DNA of 20,574 nucleotides, from the IMG/VR virus record IMGVR_UViG_3300042565_000819, positions 1 to 20,574 of that record; one strand, written 5' to 3'. The position numbers were made by a program, and so were the translations under genes. Position 1 is the stretch's first letter; the number at the start of each line of letters is the position of its first letter. Source of the DNA: a virus. Positions 15,076-20,574 of this stretch are shown here, piece by piece. A model generated the notes under the pieces. The model made no database searches. It was not told the origin of the DNA and saw nothing but the letters and a program-made list of their open reading frames with translations.

Positions 15076-15076
15076 C

Positions 15077-16009
15077 ATGAACCGTAATTTAAAATTCAAT
15101 TTAGATATTGAAACAAACGCACTTTTAGCTGCGAACCCAGAGGAGTTTTATTCAAAGGCTTATTTATCAAGCCCTGACATTCCTAACAACTTCCGTACTT
15201 TACCAGGTGTGAAGTCAAAAACAAAATTAGCCAATGTAGTATTTGGTCAAGTGTTGCAAGCATACAACTGTGCTTTCTCACCAAGTACTGACCAATTAGA
15301 TGCTATTGACATTGATGTATGTTCATTGTCTGCAATGGCTGAGCTTTGTCAGTTTGATTTAGAGCAATCATTTTTAGCTTTGCAAATGACAAAAGGATCT
15401 AATGGTGACTTCACTGTTGCATCTTTCATGGCATACTACTGGAACGAGATGGCTTTGACTATTGGTCAAGACATTGAGGTGTTGAGATGGCAAGGTAATG
15501 ATGCATCTCTTGATCCATTATTGTCTTTGTGTACTGGATACTTATTCAAGATGTTCTATGATACAGATGTTATAGGTTTATATGATGGAGCTATCACTAC
15601 ATCTAATGTATTGACTCAATTAGAGGCTATGCTTAACGCTGCTCCTGCATCTATAGTAAGACGTAAAGCTGACTTAAGATTTTATGTTTCAACAAACGTA
15701 GCTAACGCATATGAGTTGAAAGCAGCATCTGGTAACACTCAGACATTCGTTACTTTACCATTAGGATTAACTTTCTTAGGTATCAATGTAGTGACTTGTG
15801 AAGGTATGCCAGATAACACTATGGTGTTGACATTGAAAAACAATCTTATATACAGTTTTGATGCTGAAGGAGACTCTAAAGCATTGAAAGCTATCAACTT
15901 AACTGACACAGTTGCTGAGCCTGTATTGAGAACTCGTGCCAACATGAAGGTAGGTTTCCATTATACCAACCCTACTGAGATTGTTTTGTATAACGCATTC
16001 TACATCTAA
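15077..16009 (+). CDS. major capsid protein
   Basis: A 310-residue protein directly after the protease-scaffold gene, the standard place for the capsid subunit. The composition fits an HK97-fold capsid: a helical N-terminal part (YSKAYLSSPDIPNNFRTLPG), a helix-rich peripheral domain (FMAYYWNEMALTIGQDIEVL, then VLTQLEAMLNAAP) and a beta-rich end (LGINVVTCEGMPDNTMVLTL, NMKVGFHYTNPTEIVLYNAF). Three cysteines sit in the first third. Codon choice looks different from the tail genes, with many tta, gct and cgt codons, as might be expected of the most abundant protein. The start is ataacATG without a Shine-Dalgarno sequence. A strong hairpin terminator begins seven bases after the stop. Confidence 0.82.
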   Translation: MNRNLKFNLDIETNALLAANPEEFYSKAYLSSPDIPNNFRTLPGVKSKTKLANVVFGQVLQAYNCAFSPSTDQLDAIDIDVCSLSAMAELCQFDLEQSFLALQMTKGSNGDFTVASFMAYYWNEMALTIGQDIEVLRWQGNDASLDPLLSLCTGYLFKMFYDTDVIGLYDGAITTSNVLTQLEAMLNAAPASIVRRKADLRFYVSTNVANAYELKAASGNTQTFVTLPLGLTFLGINVVTCEGMPDNTMVLTLKNNLIYSFDAEGDSKALKAINLTDTVAEPVLRTRANMKVGFHYTNPTEIVLYNAFYI

Positions 16010-16015
16010 ATATAA

Positions 16016-16044
16016 AGGGAGGTAGTAAGTGCCTCCCTATTTTT
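16016..16044 (+). terminator. hairpin terminator after the capsid gene
   Basis: AGGGAGG (16016-16022) pairs perfectly with CCTCCCT (16032-16038) around a nine-base loop, followed by TATTTTT. It starts seven bases after the capsid stop. The tube gene lies beyond it, so it probably works as a partial terminator, or the tube gene has its own start site. Confidence 0.85.
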
Positions 16045-16065
16045 AACCTTTAAAAAAATATACCT

Positions 16066-16608
16066 ATGAGCTGTGAAGCACTAATAGCCATTGAAAAAAG
16101 CTGTGATAACAATAGCGGTGGCATCAAAAAAATTTATATCAATCTACAGGATAATGTAGACATGGATACATTAGCAGTGGTTGACCCTGTAGGTACACCT
16201 GCTGAGCAGTATGCTATTGGCACACTTGACTTAGTAGTTGCTGCTGATCCATTTACTGAGTTTGAGTTCAGACGTAATACATCTGGATACACAGAGGAGA
16301 GCAATATTGACTTAATCAATGGCTCAAGTTTTGTGACTCAGACTATCAACCTAATGTTCCACAGAAGAGAGGCAGCTAAGTCTAATGCAATCAAGGTACT
16401 TGGTTCTGGACAGCAGTACTTATCTGCAATAGTAGAGGATCAGAACGGCATCCTTTGGTTCTTCCCATACTTGCAGTTGACTGCATCTGGTGAAGGCTCA
16501 GGTACAGCTCGTGCAGATGGCTCTAAGTACAGTGTAACATTACTTGCTGAGAATGACCAGTTGGCCTATACAATGACTACTGGTGTGTTGACTGGTTTAC
16601 TATCTTAA
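16066..16608 (+). CDS. probable major tail tube protein
   Basis: A 180-residue protein with the look of a siphovirus tube subunit. The beginning is MSCEALIAIEKSCDNNSGGIKKIYI; beta-rich segments follow (EFEFRRNTSGYTEES, then SFVTQTINLMFHRRE) with a helix-like AAKSNAIKVLGSG, and the end holds GSKYSVTLLAENDQLAYTM. The pattern of a Cys-rich N-terminus, a VTQTINL strand and a final strand is common in Bacteroidetes phage tube proteins. It stands alone between two strong terminators, which fits a highly expressed single-gene transcript. The upstream sequence AATATACCTATG resembles the late element ending AATATAGGTATG with GG changed to CC. Confidence 0.68.
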   Translation: MSCEALIAIEKSCDNNSGGIKKIYINLQDNVDMDTLAVVDPVGTPAEQYAIGTLDLVVAADPFTEFEFRRNTSGYTEESNIDLINGSSFVTQTINLMFHRREAAKSNAIKVLGSGQQYLSAIVEDQNGILWFFPYLQLTASGEGSGTARADGSKYSVTLLAENDQLAYTMTTGVLTGLLS

Positions 16609-16627
16609 CCCTATCATATCTATAAAC

Positions 16628-16656
16628 AGCCTCACTACTTAGTGGGGCTTTTTTTT
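16628..16656 (+). terminator. hairpin terminator after the tail tube gene
   Basis: AGCCTCACT (16628-16636) pairs with AGTGGGGCT (16641-16649) around an ACTT loop, nine pairs with one G-U, followed by a run of eight T (16649-16656). This is the strongest intrinsic terminator in the window. A late element begins one base beyond the T-run. Confidence 0.9.
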
Positions 16657-16690
16657 AACAATTATTTTTTAGTAGTACAATATAGGTATG
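16657..16690 (+). promoter_or_regulatory. repeated late element, copy 5 (TAACAA-N13-TACAATATAGGTATG)
   Basis: AACA at 16657-16660 directly follows the T-run of the terminator, and TACAATATAGGT at 16676-16687 abuts ATG 16688. Because transcription arriving from upstream should stop at the terminator, this copy is the best argument that the element initiates transcription. Confidence 0.68.
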
Positions 16691-17023
16691 ATATATCTTG
16701 AGAAAGACACAGTCAACTTGTTTGTTCTGACCTTAACAGAGGTTACAACCATCCCAGACCCTTACTATTTATTTGAGTTTGAGGACGAGTTCAACACTGC
16801 ACCCGACCCTATATACTGGGAAGGCACAGATACTTCTGTATATCCCTCAAGATTCAACCTATTCACACTTGATGAGCCCACAGATATTGACTTCGTAAAG
16901 GGTCAGTATAGATACAAGGTGTATCAGAGCTCAGAACCCACAAACGACCCTACTGGCTTGACCATGATAGAAGAGGGTAGGATGGTAGTGGCAGGTGTAA
17001 CACTTAACTCAATATATGACTAA
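16688..17023 (+). CDS. hypothetical protein preceding the portal gene
   Basis: A 111-residue protein that appears to be a compact beta-sandwich: MIYLEKDTVNLFVLTLTEV, then YYLFEFEDEFN, then RFNLFTLDEP, and GQYRYKVYQSSEPTNDPTGL followed by IEEGRMVVAG. Alternating strands with the YKVYQ...P.GL...EEGRM.V pattern look conserved in flavobacterial phages, but I know no function. It is the first gene after a terminator and late element copy 5, and its stop shares one base with the portal start (TAATG). A head, neck or fibre-like small structural protein is likely from context. Confidence 0.6.
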   Translation: MIYLEKDTVNLFVLTLTEVTTIPDPYYLFEFEDEFNTAPDPIYWEGTDTSVYPSRFNLFTLDEPTDIDFVKGQYRYKVYQSSEPTNDPTGLTMIEEGRMVVAGVTLNSIYD

Positions 17024-18333
17024 TGGCATGGTATAGTAGATTCGTAGGCAGTAAGCCTAAAGCAACAGAAGTAGTGGAAGGATATCAATCTTTCAGCACT
17101 CCATTTGGTAACGTAGGCAACGCCAACTTATCACTGCCTTATGTCAATGGTAGATATCAGATAGCTGGCTATATACCATTTGGCCAAGATAATATGTTCC
17201 CTGAGCTACTTAATCAGTTATACTATACCTCACCTTTACATGGTGCAATAGTGGACTTCAAGACCAATGCAACAGTCGGAGGAGGATATACTCTTGAGAC
17301 TGCTAAGATGTCCAATGAGGATAAGTTGAAGCTGTACACCTTTGAAAAAAAGATGAAGCTCAACAAGACCAGCAAGGCTATAGCTCAACAGTTGATAGTA
17401 CACCATAGAGTATACTTTAAACTATGCTATAATAAGAAAGGTGAGCTGTATAAGATAGAGAATGTATCACCTGAGAAGGTGAGAGTGGCCAGAGATAAGA
17501 TAACATACTTCATGTGTGATGACTGGTCAGCTCGTATTGACATAGTACCTATCAAGAAAGCACATCCTGCCAACACTGACCTTGAGCAGTTATATGTTTA
17601 TGAGATAATGACCTTGGGTCAAGAGTGGTATTCACTACCTCAGTACACATCTGCTTTGAACTTTGCATTTCTATCTGGTGAGCTAAGCTACTTTGCTAAG
17701 AGTAACATCCAAAACTCAGTGTTTCCTTCCTTTGCTATGATGTTTCCTAAGAGACCACAGTCAGAAGAGGAGAAGCACATGATTAAGCAAACCATTGATA
17801 GGTTGAAAGGTGCAGCTAATGCAGGTAAAGCTGTTGCATTCTTTGCTAACAGTCAAGATGCATTACCAAAGATAGAGCCATTGCCTACCAATAGCAATGA
17901 TAAGCTCTTCCATGAGGCCTCTGCACTCAATACTGAGCAGATATGTTTCTCACACACTATAGATCCTATCTTGATGGGAGTACGTACCACAGGATCACTT
18001 GGCGGTGGGGCTGATATCAAGCAGGCTTATGTTGTATTTGAGAAGAATGTAGTGATGCCATTGAGAGACCAGGTTGAGGAGATAGTGAATGAGCTATTGG
18101 CACTCGCTAAGATACCAGGTGTGTACATGATTAACAACTTCCAGATAATAAATGAGACTATTGTTGAGATAGAAGGAGATGCATCTAAGACAGCTGATGC
18201 CATCAACTCATTGAGTCCATTAGTAGCTACCAAAGTATTGAATGCAATGACTCCGAATGAGGTCAGATCACTTGCATCCCTACCTCCTATAGAAGGTGGT
18301 GATATAATACCAACAGAAACACCTGCACTATGA
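17023..18333 (+). CDS. portal protein
   Basis: A 436-residue protein matching the portal layout of PBSX/HK97-type phages. The N-terminal part has YIPFGQDNMFPELLNQLYY, then SPLHGAIVDFKTNATVGGG. A central wing holds KIENVSPEKVRVARDKI and the stretch LPQYTSALNFAFLSGELSY. The helical stem region includes KHMIKQTIDRLKGA, and a later segment reads FSHTIDPILMGVRTTGSLGG, typical of portals that end in a helical crown (MPLRDQVEEIVNELLALAKI). The portal forms the twelve-fold DNA gate at the capsid vertex. Its distance from the terminase genes is unusual. Its stop overlaps the next start as ATGA, linking it to the connector gene. Confidence 0.82.
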   Translation: MAWYSRFVGSKPKATEVVEGYQSFSTPFGNVGNANLSLPYVNGRYQIAGYIPFGQDNMFPELLNQLYYTSPLHGAIVDFKTNATVGGGYTLETAKMSNEDKLKLYTFEKKMKLNKTSKAIAQQLIVHHRVYFKLCYNKKGELYKIENVSPEKVRVARDKITYFMCDDWSARIDIVPIKKAHPANTDLEQLYVYEIMTLGQEWYSLPQYTSALNFAFLSGELSYFAKSNIQNSVFPSFAMMFPKRPQSEEEKHMIKQTIDRLKGAANAGKAVAFFANSQDALPKIEPLPTNSNDKLFHEASALNTEQICFSHTIDPILMGVRTTGSLGGGADIKQAYVVFEKNVVMPLRDQVEEIVNELLALAKIPGVYMINNFQIINETIVEIEGDASKTADAINSLSPLVATKVLNAMTPNEVRSLASLPPIEGGDIIPTETPAL

Positions 18334-18896
18334 TATACTTTATAACAGAGACATACCTCAAGACCAACACTCCTATCACAGCCAATGTGGATGTAACAGA
18401 TGTTACTCCATACATAGCGACTCAGGCTCAGCTTAGAGTGATGCCTATCTTAGGAACAACATACTACAACTATCTACTGGCTGCATACAACGGTCAGACG
18501 TTGACAAATGATGAGGAAGCACTTGTTGCCTTCATACAGCCAGTGATTGCATGGAGATCAGCAGAGGATGCTGTCTTTGGCTTGACATACCAACTTAAGA
18601 ACAAAGGATTGCAGACTCAATTCGGAGACTTCTCTGCATCTGTTAGCCGTAGTGAGGTTGCATTTGGTATGGAGCACTATGCACAAAAGGCTTCGTTCTT
18701 TGAGCAACGGTTGATTAGGTACTTGATAGCTAATAAGGACTTATATCCTGGCTTCACTTCACCTACCAACAGAGATACTGACCTTAGACCTATGATTGAC
18801 AGATGTGATTGTGATTGTGTAGGCCAATGCCATAGTGGATGCCCATGTGGTGGGATGAGAGAGAACGGATACAACAACTCAATACTGATATTGTAA
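18330..18896 (+). CDS. head-tail connector-like protein with C-terminal cysteine cluster
   Basis: A 188-residue protein. The first 145 residues resemble helical gp6-like head-tail connectors: YIATQAQLRVMPILGTTYYN, then LVAFIQPVIAWRSAEDAVFG, then an amphipathic end near KASFFEQRLIRYLIANKDLY. The position directly after the portal, with an ATGA overlap, fits this. The unusual part is at the C-terminus: Cys159, 161, 163, 167, 171 and 173 plus His168 within 15 residues (CDCDCVGQCHSGCPCG), which looks like a metal-binding knuckle. The stop shares a base with the following start (TAATG). The connector role is inferred from context and general helical pattern. Confidence 0.6.
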   Translation: MIYFITETYLKTNTPITANVDVTDVTPYIATQAQLRVMPILGTTYYNYLLAAYNGQTLTNDEEALVAFIQPVIAWRSAEDAVFGLTYQLKNKGLQTQFGDFSASVSRSEVAFGMEHYAQKASFFEQRLIRYLIANKDLYPGFTSPTNRDTDLRPMIDRCDCDCVGQCHSGCPCGGMRENGYNNSILIL

Positions 18897-19186
18897 TGGA
18901 CTTTAATGAAATAGCCTTCACGATTATAACAATACTGATCTCTGGTGTAGCATACTTCCTTAAGGGAGTGCACGCAGATATCAAAGCATTAGCAGAAGAG
19001 CAGAAGAGAATTATTGAGACTCAAGGAAGGCTCAAAGGTAAGATTGAACTGGTTGACAATGAGTCCAGGTTCAAGTATGATGCCATTGAGAAAATGACTC
19101 AGCTGGAGATCAAGCACCTGGCAGAGCAAATCAGTGAGCTAACTCAGTCAGTAAAGAAATTAATAGAAGTACAATTAACAAGATGA
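18896..19186 (+). CDS. membrane-anchored coiled-coil protein, lysis-associated
   Basis: A 96-residue protein. A hydrophobic segment at about residues 6-24 (IAFTIITILISGVAYFLKGV) is followed by 70 residues of charged coiled coil (KALAEEQKRIIETQGRLKGK, then KHLAEQISELTQSVKKLIEV). I chose ATG 18896, which forms a TAATG junction with the upstream stop and puts the membrane segment at the N-terminus; an earlier in-frame ATG at 18839 would read inside the previous gene. It precedes a holin-like and a lysin-like gene. A spanin-like or XhlA-like accessory lysis function is plausible, but XhlA has its membrane segment at the other end. Confidence 0.62.
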   Translation: MDFNEIAFTIITILISGVAYFLKGVHADIKALAEEQKRIIETQGRLKGKIELVDNESRFKYDAIEKMTQLEIKHLAEQISELTQSVKKLIEVQLTR

Positions 19187-19398
19187 GTATAATGAAAAGA
19201 TGGTCGGCTCCCACTCCTAAGTTCTGGAAGAGAGTGCAGAGAATAGCAATCACAGTAGGTGCTGTAGCAGGTGTTATCATTGCTGCACCTATCACATTGC
19301 CAGCGGCATTAGTAACTGTTGCAACATACGCTATCACAGCGGGTACTGTAGCGGCAACCTTATCACAATTAACAATAGAAAGCAATGAGCAACGTTAA
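19183..19398 (+). CDS. probable holin
   Basis: A 71-residue protein with a basic N-terminus (MKRWSAPTPKFWKRVQR) followed by two closely spaced hydrophobic Ala/Val/Thr-rich stretches (IAITVGAVAGVIIAAPITL and ALVTVATYAITAGTVAATL), the size and shape of a small two-helix holin. Such proteins with the KRWSAPTPKFWK opening recur next to lysins in Bacteroidetes phages. The ATGA overlap with the upstream gene and the 14-bp overlap with the lysin-like gene mark a lysis cassette. A second in-frame ATG four codons in could give a shorter form, as in dual-start holin genes. Confidence 0.68.
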   Translation: MSIMKRWSAPTPKFWKRVQRIAITVGAVAGVIIAAPITLPAALVTVATYAITAGTVAATLSQLTIESNEQR

Positions 19399-19933
19399 GA
19401 GCTACACTGATAAGCAACTCTTAGATAGAGTCAAGTCACTGCCTACCTATAAAAGCATACCATCTGATATGTGGCTGTTGTTTGTTAGGTCAAATGAGGA
19501 CGGAAACAACATCTTTGATGACAAAGTATATATATTCAAGGGCTCAGCCTTCCAATATGTGACATCTTGCACCACAAACAAAGGCAACAAAGGTACTGCT
19601 GTAATGGAAGCAGACCAATGGAACTATGACTCGTATGCATACGGCAAGCACAGAGGCAAAATGGAGGCTCTTAGACAGATTAAAGGCGTTCCGTATAGGC
19701 GTGATTATACCACTGATGGTAAAACCAACCCTACAACGGCTGTAATGACTGATTTGATATTCCTTAATATCCATGGAGCGACATATAACAAAGGCTCACA
19801 ACAAGTGGCAACACAAATCGGAGGCTGGTCAGAGGGATGTTTAGTCCTTAACAACAACCCAGAGTATGAACGCATGGTAAAAATGGCAAAGGATCAACCC
19901 AGAGTATCAATAGTTTTATTAAATGAGTTCTAA
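19385..19933 (+). CDS. lysin-like protein with L,D-transpeptidase (YkuD-type) motif
   Basis: A 182-residue protein. The C-terminal half carries FLNIHGATYNKG with His130 and GGWSEGCLVLNNN with Cys152, matching the HG...S.GC arrangement of YkuD-type L,D-transpeptidase folds that act on peptidoglycan peptides. The N-terminal half has YIFKGSAFQYVTSCTTNKGN and the conserved-looking YGKHRGKMEALRQIKGVPYR. No signal peptide is visible, so export would depend on the holin encoded upstream, whose gene it overlaps by 14 bp. I infer the phage endolysin or a peptidoglycan-modifying enzyme. Whether it cuts or only remodels the wall cannot be read from the sequence. Confidence 0.65.
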   Translation: MSNVKSYTDKQLLDRVKSLPTYKSIPSDMWLLFVRSNEDGNNIFDDKVYIFKGSAFQYVTSCTTNKGNKGTAVMEADQWNYDSYAYGKHRGKMEALRQIKGVPYRRDYTTDGKTNPTTAVMTDLIFLNIHGATYNKGSQQVATQIGGWSEGCLVLNNNPEYERMVKMAKDQPRVSIVLLNEF

Positions 19934-19934
19934 T

Positions 19935-20174
19935 ATGGCAAAGAAAGTAGGCAGACCTAAGAAAGTTGATCTAATCATAGAGACCAACAAGGCAGAGATT
20001 GAGTATCACAAAGATGGCACTAATCATGACCTTAAGTATGACGGCAAAAAGGTAGATGTGCACATCACAAAGGATGAGACTGGCACTAAAGTAGAGGTAG
20101 TATCTGAGAATAAGTTTCTCAAAGCTCTTGCAACCTTAGCATCCAAGTTTATTGTGAAGAGGTTTAAGAAATAG
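19935..20174 (+). CDS. small AT-hook-like DNA-binding protein
   Basis: A 79-residue protein from ATG 19935; an in-frame ATG at 19923 would add four residues and overlap the lysin gene. The N-terminus MAKKVGRPKKVD contains the Gly-Arg-Pro core flanked by basic residues that defines an AT-hook, which inserts into the minor groove of A/T-rich DNA. A charged beta-like middle (YDGKKVDVHITKDETGTKVE) and a basic helical end (FLKALATLASKFIVKRFKK) follow. It is the last gene before the non-coding control region, which is A/T-rich and full of phased repeats, so it could bind there. A virion DNA-binding role is an alternative. Confidence 0.6.
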   Translation: MAKKVGRPKKVDLIIETNKAEIEYHKDGTNHDLKYDGKKVDVHITKDETGTKVEVVSENKFLKALATLASKFIVKRFKK

Positions 20175-20182
20175 TACCTTTG
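20152..20182 (+). promoter_or_regulatory. Bacteroidetes-type promoter reading into the control region
   Basis: TTG at 20152-20154 and TACCTTTG at 20175-20182, separated by 20 bases, fit the -33 / -7 consensus TTG...TAnnTTTG. A transcript would begin near 20189. There is no sizeable gene between there and the terminator at 20279, so the product might be a short RNA of roughly 130 bases. Confidence 0.5.
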
Positions 20183-20230
20183 TGTTAACATATATATAAA
20201 ACGTGTTAACGAAAAATAGATTTGATTAAC
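20182..20230 (+). repeat. phased TTAAC repeats (possible operator)
   Basis: GTGTTAAC occurs at 20182-20189 and 20203-20210, exactly 21 bp apart, and a third TTAAC lies at 20226-20230, 20 bp further. The core GTTAAC is palindromic. Two-helical-turn spacing places the copies on one DNA face, and the first overlaps the promoter's -7 box, as expected of a regulator binding site. Confidence 0.5.
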
Positions 20231-20233
20231 AGT

Positions 20234-20276
20234 ACCTGCATACTTACCATTAGAACAGTTAGCAGGTCATTCTAAT
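20234..20276 (+). ncRNA. possible folded RNA with interleaved stems (pseudoknot or switch)
   Basis: ACCTGC (20234-20239) pairs with GCAGGT (20262-20267), and ATTAGAA (20249-20255) pairs with TTCTAAT (20270-20276). The stems are interleaved in the order of an H-type pseudoknot, though only two bases separate the last two arms, so they may instead be mutually exclusive. The next hairpin begins two bases later. I recognise no known riboswitch class. Confidence 0.35.
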
Positions 20277-20278
20277 AC

Positions 20279-20319
20279 ACCTCCTATGCCTATCAATGAT
20301 GCACACTTAGGAGGTTTTT
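20279..20319 (+). terminator. hairpin terminator at the end of the late region
   Basis: ACCTCCTA (20279-20286) pairs perfectly with TAGGAGGT (20308-20315) around a 21-base loop, ending in five T (20315-20319). It should end transcripts from the lysis genes and from the promoter at 20152. The 3' arm also reads as a strong Shine-Dalgarno sequence seven bases before an ATG with a nine-codon frame. Confidence 0.7.
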
Positions 20320-20320
20320 C

Positions 20321-20353
20321 TATGTCTAAAGTACGTCTAAAGTATGTCTAATG
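20321..20353 (+). repeat. three tandem 11-bp repeats (TAYGTCTAAAG)
   Basis: TATGTCTAAAG, TACGTCTAAAG and TATGTCTAATG follow one another without gaps. The 11-bp period equals about one DNA turn, as in iterons or stacked regulator sites. They sit between the terminator and the promoter of the last gene. Confidence 0.7.
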
Positions 20354-20393
20354 AAATAAACAATTAGATGTTAATAACTTTTATTGTTAATTA

Positions 20394-20425
20394 TTTGCAC
20401 GAATGAAAAAAGTTATCTACATTTG
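20394..20425 (+). promoter_or_regulatory. Bacteroidetes-type promoter for the rightmost gene
   Basis: TTTG at 20394-20397, 20 bases of spacer, then TACATTTG at 20418-20425 is a close match to the TTTG / TAnnTTTG consensus used by the primary sigma factor of Bacteroidetes. Transcription would begin near 20432, giving a leader of about 17 bases before ATG 20449. It should be active as soon as DNA enters the cell. Confidence 0.75.
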
Positions 20426-20448
20426 TAAGGTAATCAATACGGAAAAAT

Positions 20449-20574
20449 ATGAAAAAGTTTATTAAAGAATGTACCACCTGCTACGGCACTGGTAAAATGG
20501 GTAGTAATAACTCATGGGATAACCACCCATCAAGAGATGAGTCTTGGCCTTGTGACTATTGTGAGGATGGTCAA
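20449..20574 (+). CDS. zinc-knuckle protein, DnaJ-like CxxCxGxG (3' truncated)
   Basis: The first 42 residues of a protein cut by the window edge. CTTCYGTG at residues 8-15 is the CxxCxGxG motif of DnaJ-type zinc fingers, and CDYCEDG at 35-41 supplies a second Cys pair, so one zinc site is likely complete (Cys8, 11, 35, 38). The start ATG lies in an A-rich context (gaaaaatATG) about 17 bases from the predicted transcript start. The host-type promoter and its place beyond the late terminator suggest an early gene. Full length and function cannot be seen. Confidence 0.65.
   Translation, partial: MKKFIKECTTCYGTGKMGSNNSWDNHPSRDESWPCDYCEDGQ

Noticed and set aside
18839-18895. Longer start for the coiled-coil lysis protein
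   Set aside because: It would add 19 polar residues encoded inside the connector gene and bury the membrane segment; the TAATG junction at 18896 is the better start.
20286-20351. 21-codon frame across the last terminator
   Set aside because: It reads through the hairpin and has no initiation signal for its first ATG; only the inner ATG at 20322 has a possible signal.

Overview
The window is the late half of a tailed double-stranded DNA phage (or prophage) genome, most likely one that infects a Bacteroidetes/Flavobacteriia host. The host call rests on three things. Starts mostly lack Shine-Dalgarno sequences and sit in A-rich contexts. Promoter elements of the Bacteroidetes type (TTTG / TAnnTTTG) sit at the right end. 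The terminase, portal, protease and receptor-binding proteins look like those of flavobacterial phages. No tail sheath gene is visible while a tube-like protein and an 855-residue tape measure are, so a siphovirus-like particle is the best guess. No integrase, tRNA, CRISPR or insertion sequence was found.

Layout. Positions 1-861 hold the end of an unknown gene, a sigma-70-like regulator and a 54-residue membrane protein. Positions 845-2781 hold a basic-tailed small protein and the terminase small and large subunits. Positions 2811-10116 hold tail genes: two large beta-rich structural proteins, the tape measure and a possible tail terminator. Positions 10129-12811 hold the adsorption cassette, including an Ig-like plus lectin-like receptor-binding protein. 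Positions 12800-14054 hold two mutually similar genes on the minus strand, the only ones reading that way. Positions 14098-16608 hold the head and tube genes: a protease-scaffold fusion, the major capsid protein and the tail tube protein, the last two each followed by a strong hairpin terminator. Positions 16688-18896 hold a small unknown gene, the portal and a head-tail connector with an odd cysteine cluster. Positions 18896-19933 hold a lysis-like cassette, followed by an AT-hook protein. Positions 20175-20448 are a non-coding control region, and the last gene is cut by the window edge.

How it fits together. Genes are packed with ATGA or TAATG stop-start overlaps, which suggests translational coupling. 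The most striking signal is a five-fold repeated element, TAACA-like plus 14-15 bases plus TACAATATAGGYATG, whose last three bases are each time the start codon of a gene that opens a block (697, 2811, 10129, 14098, 16688). It looks like a phage-specific late promoter that would give leaderless mRNAs. The sigma-like protein encoded at 168-710, whose 3' end carries the first copy, is the obvious candidate to read it. The right end instead carries host-type promoters, phased repeats, a possible folded RNA and a terminator, as expected at a late/early boundary.
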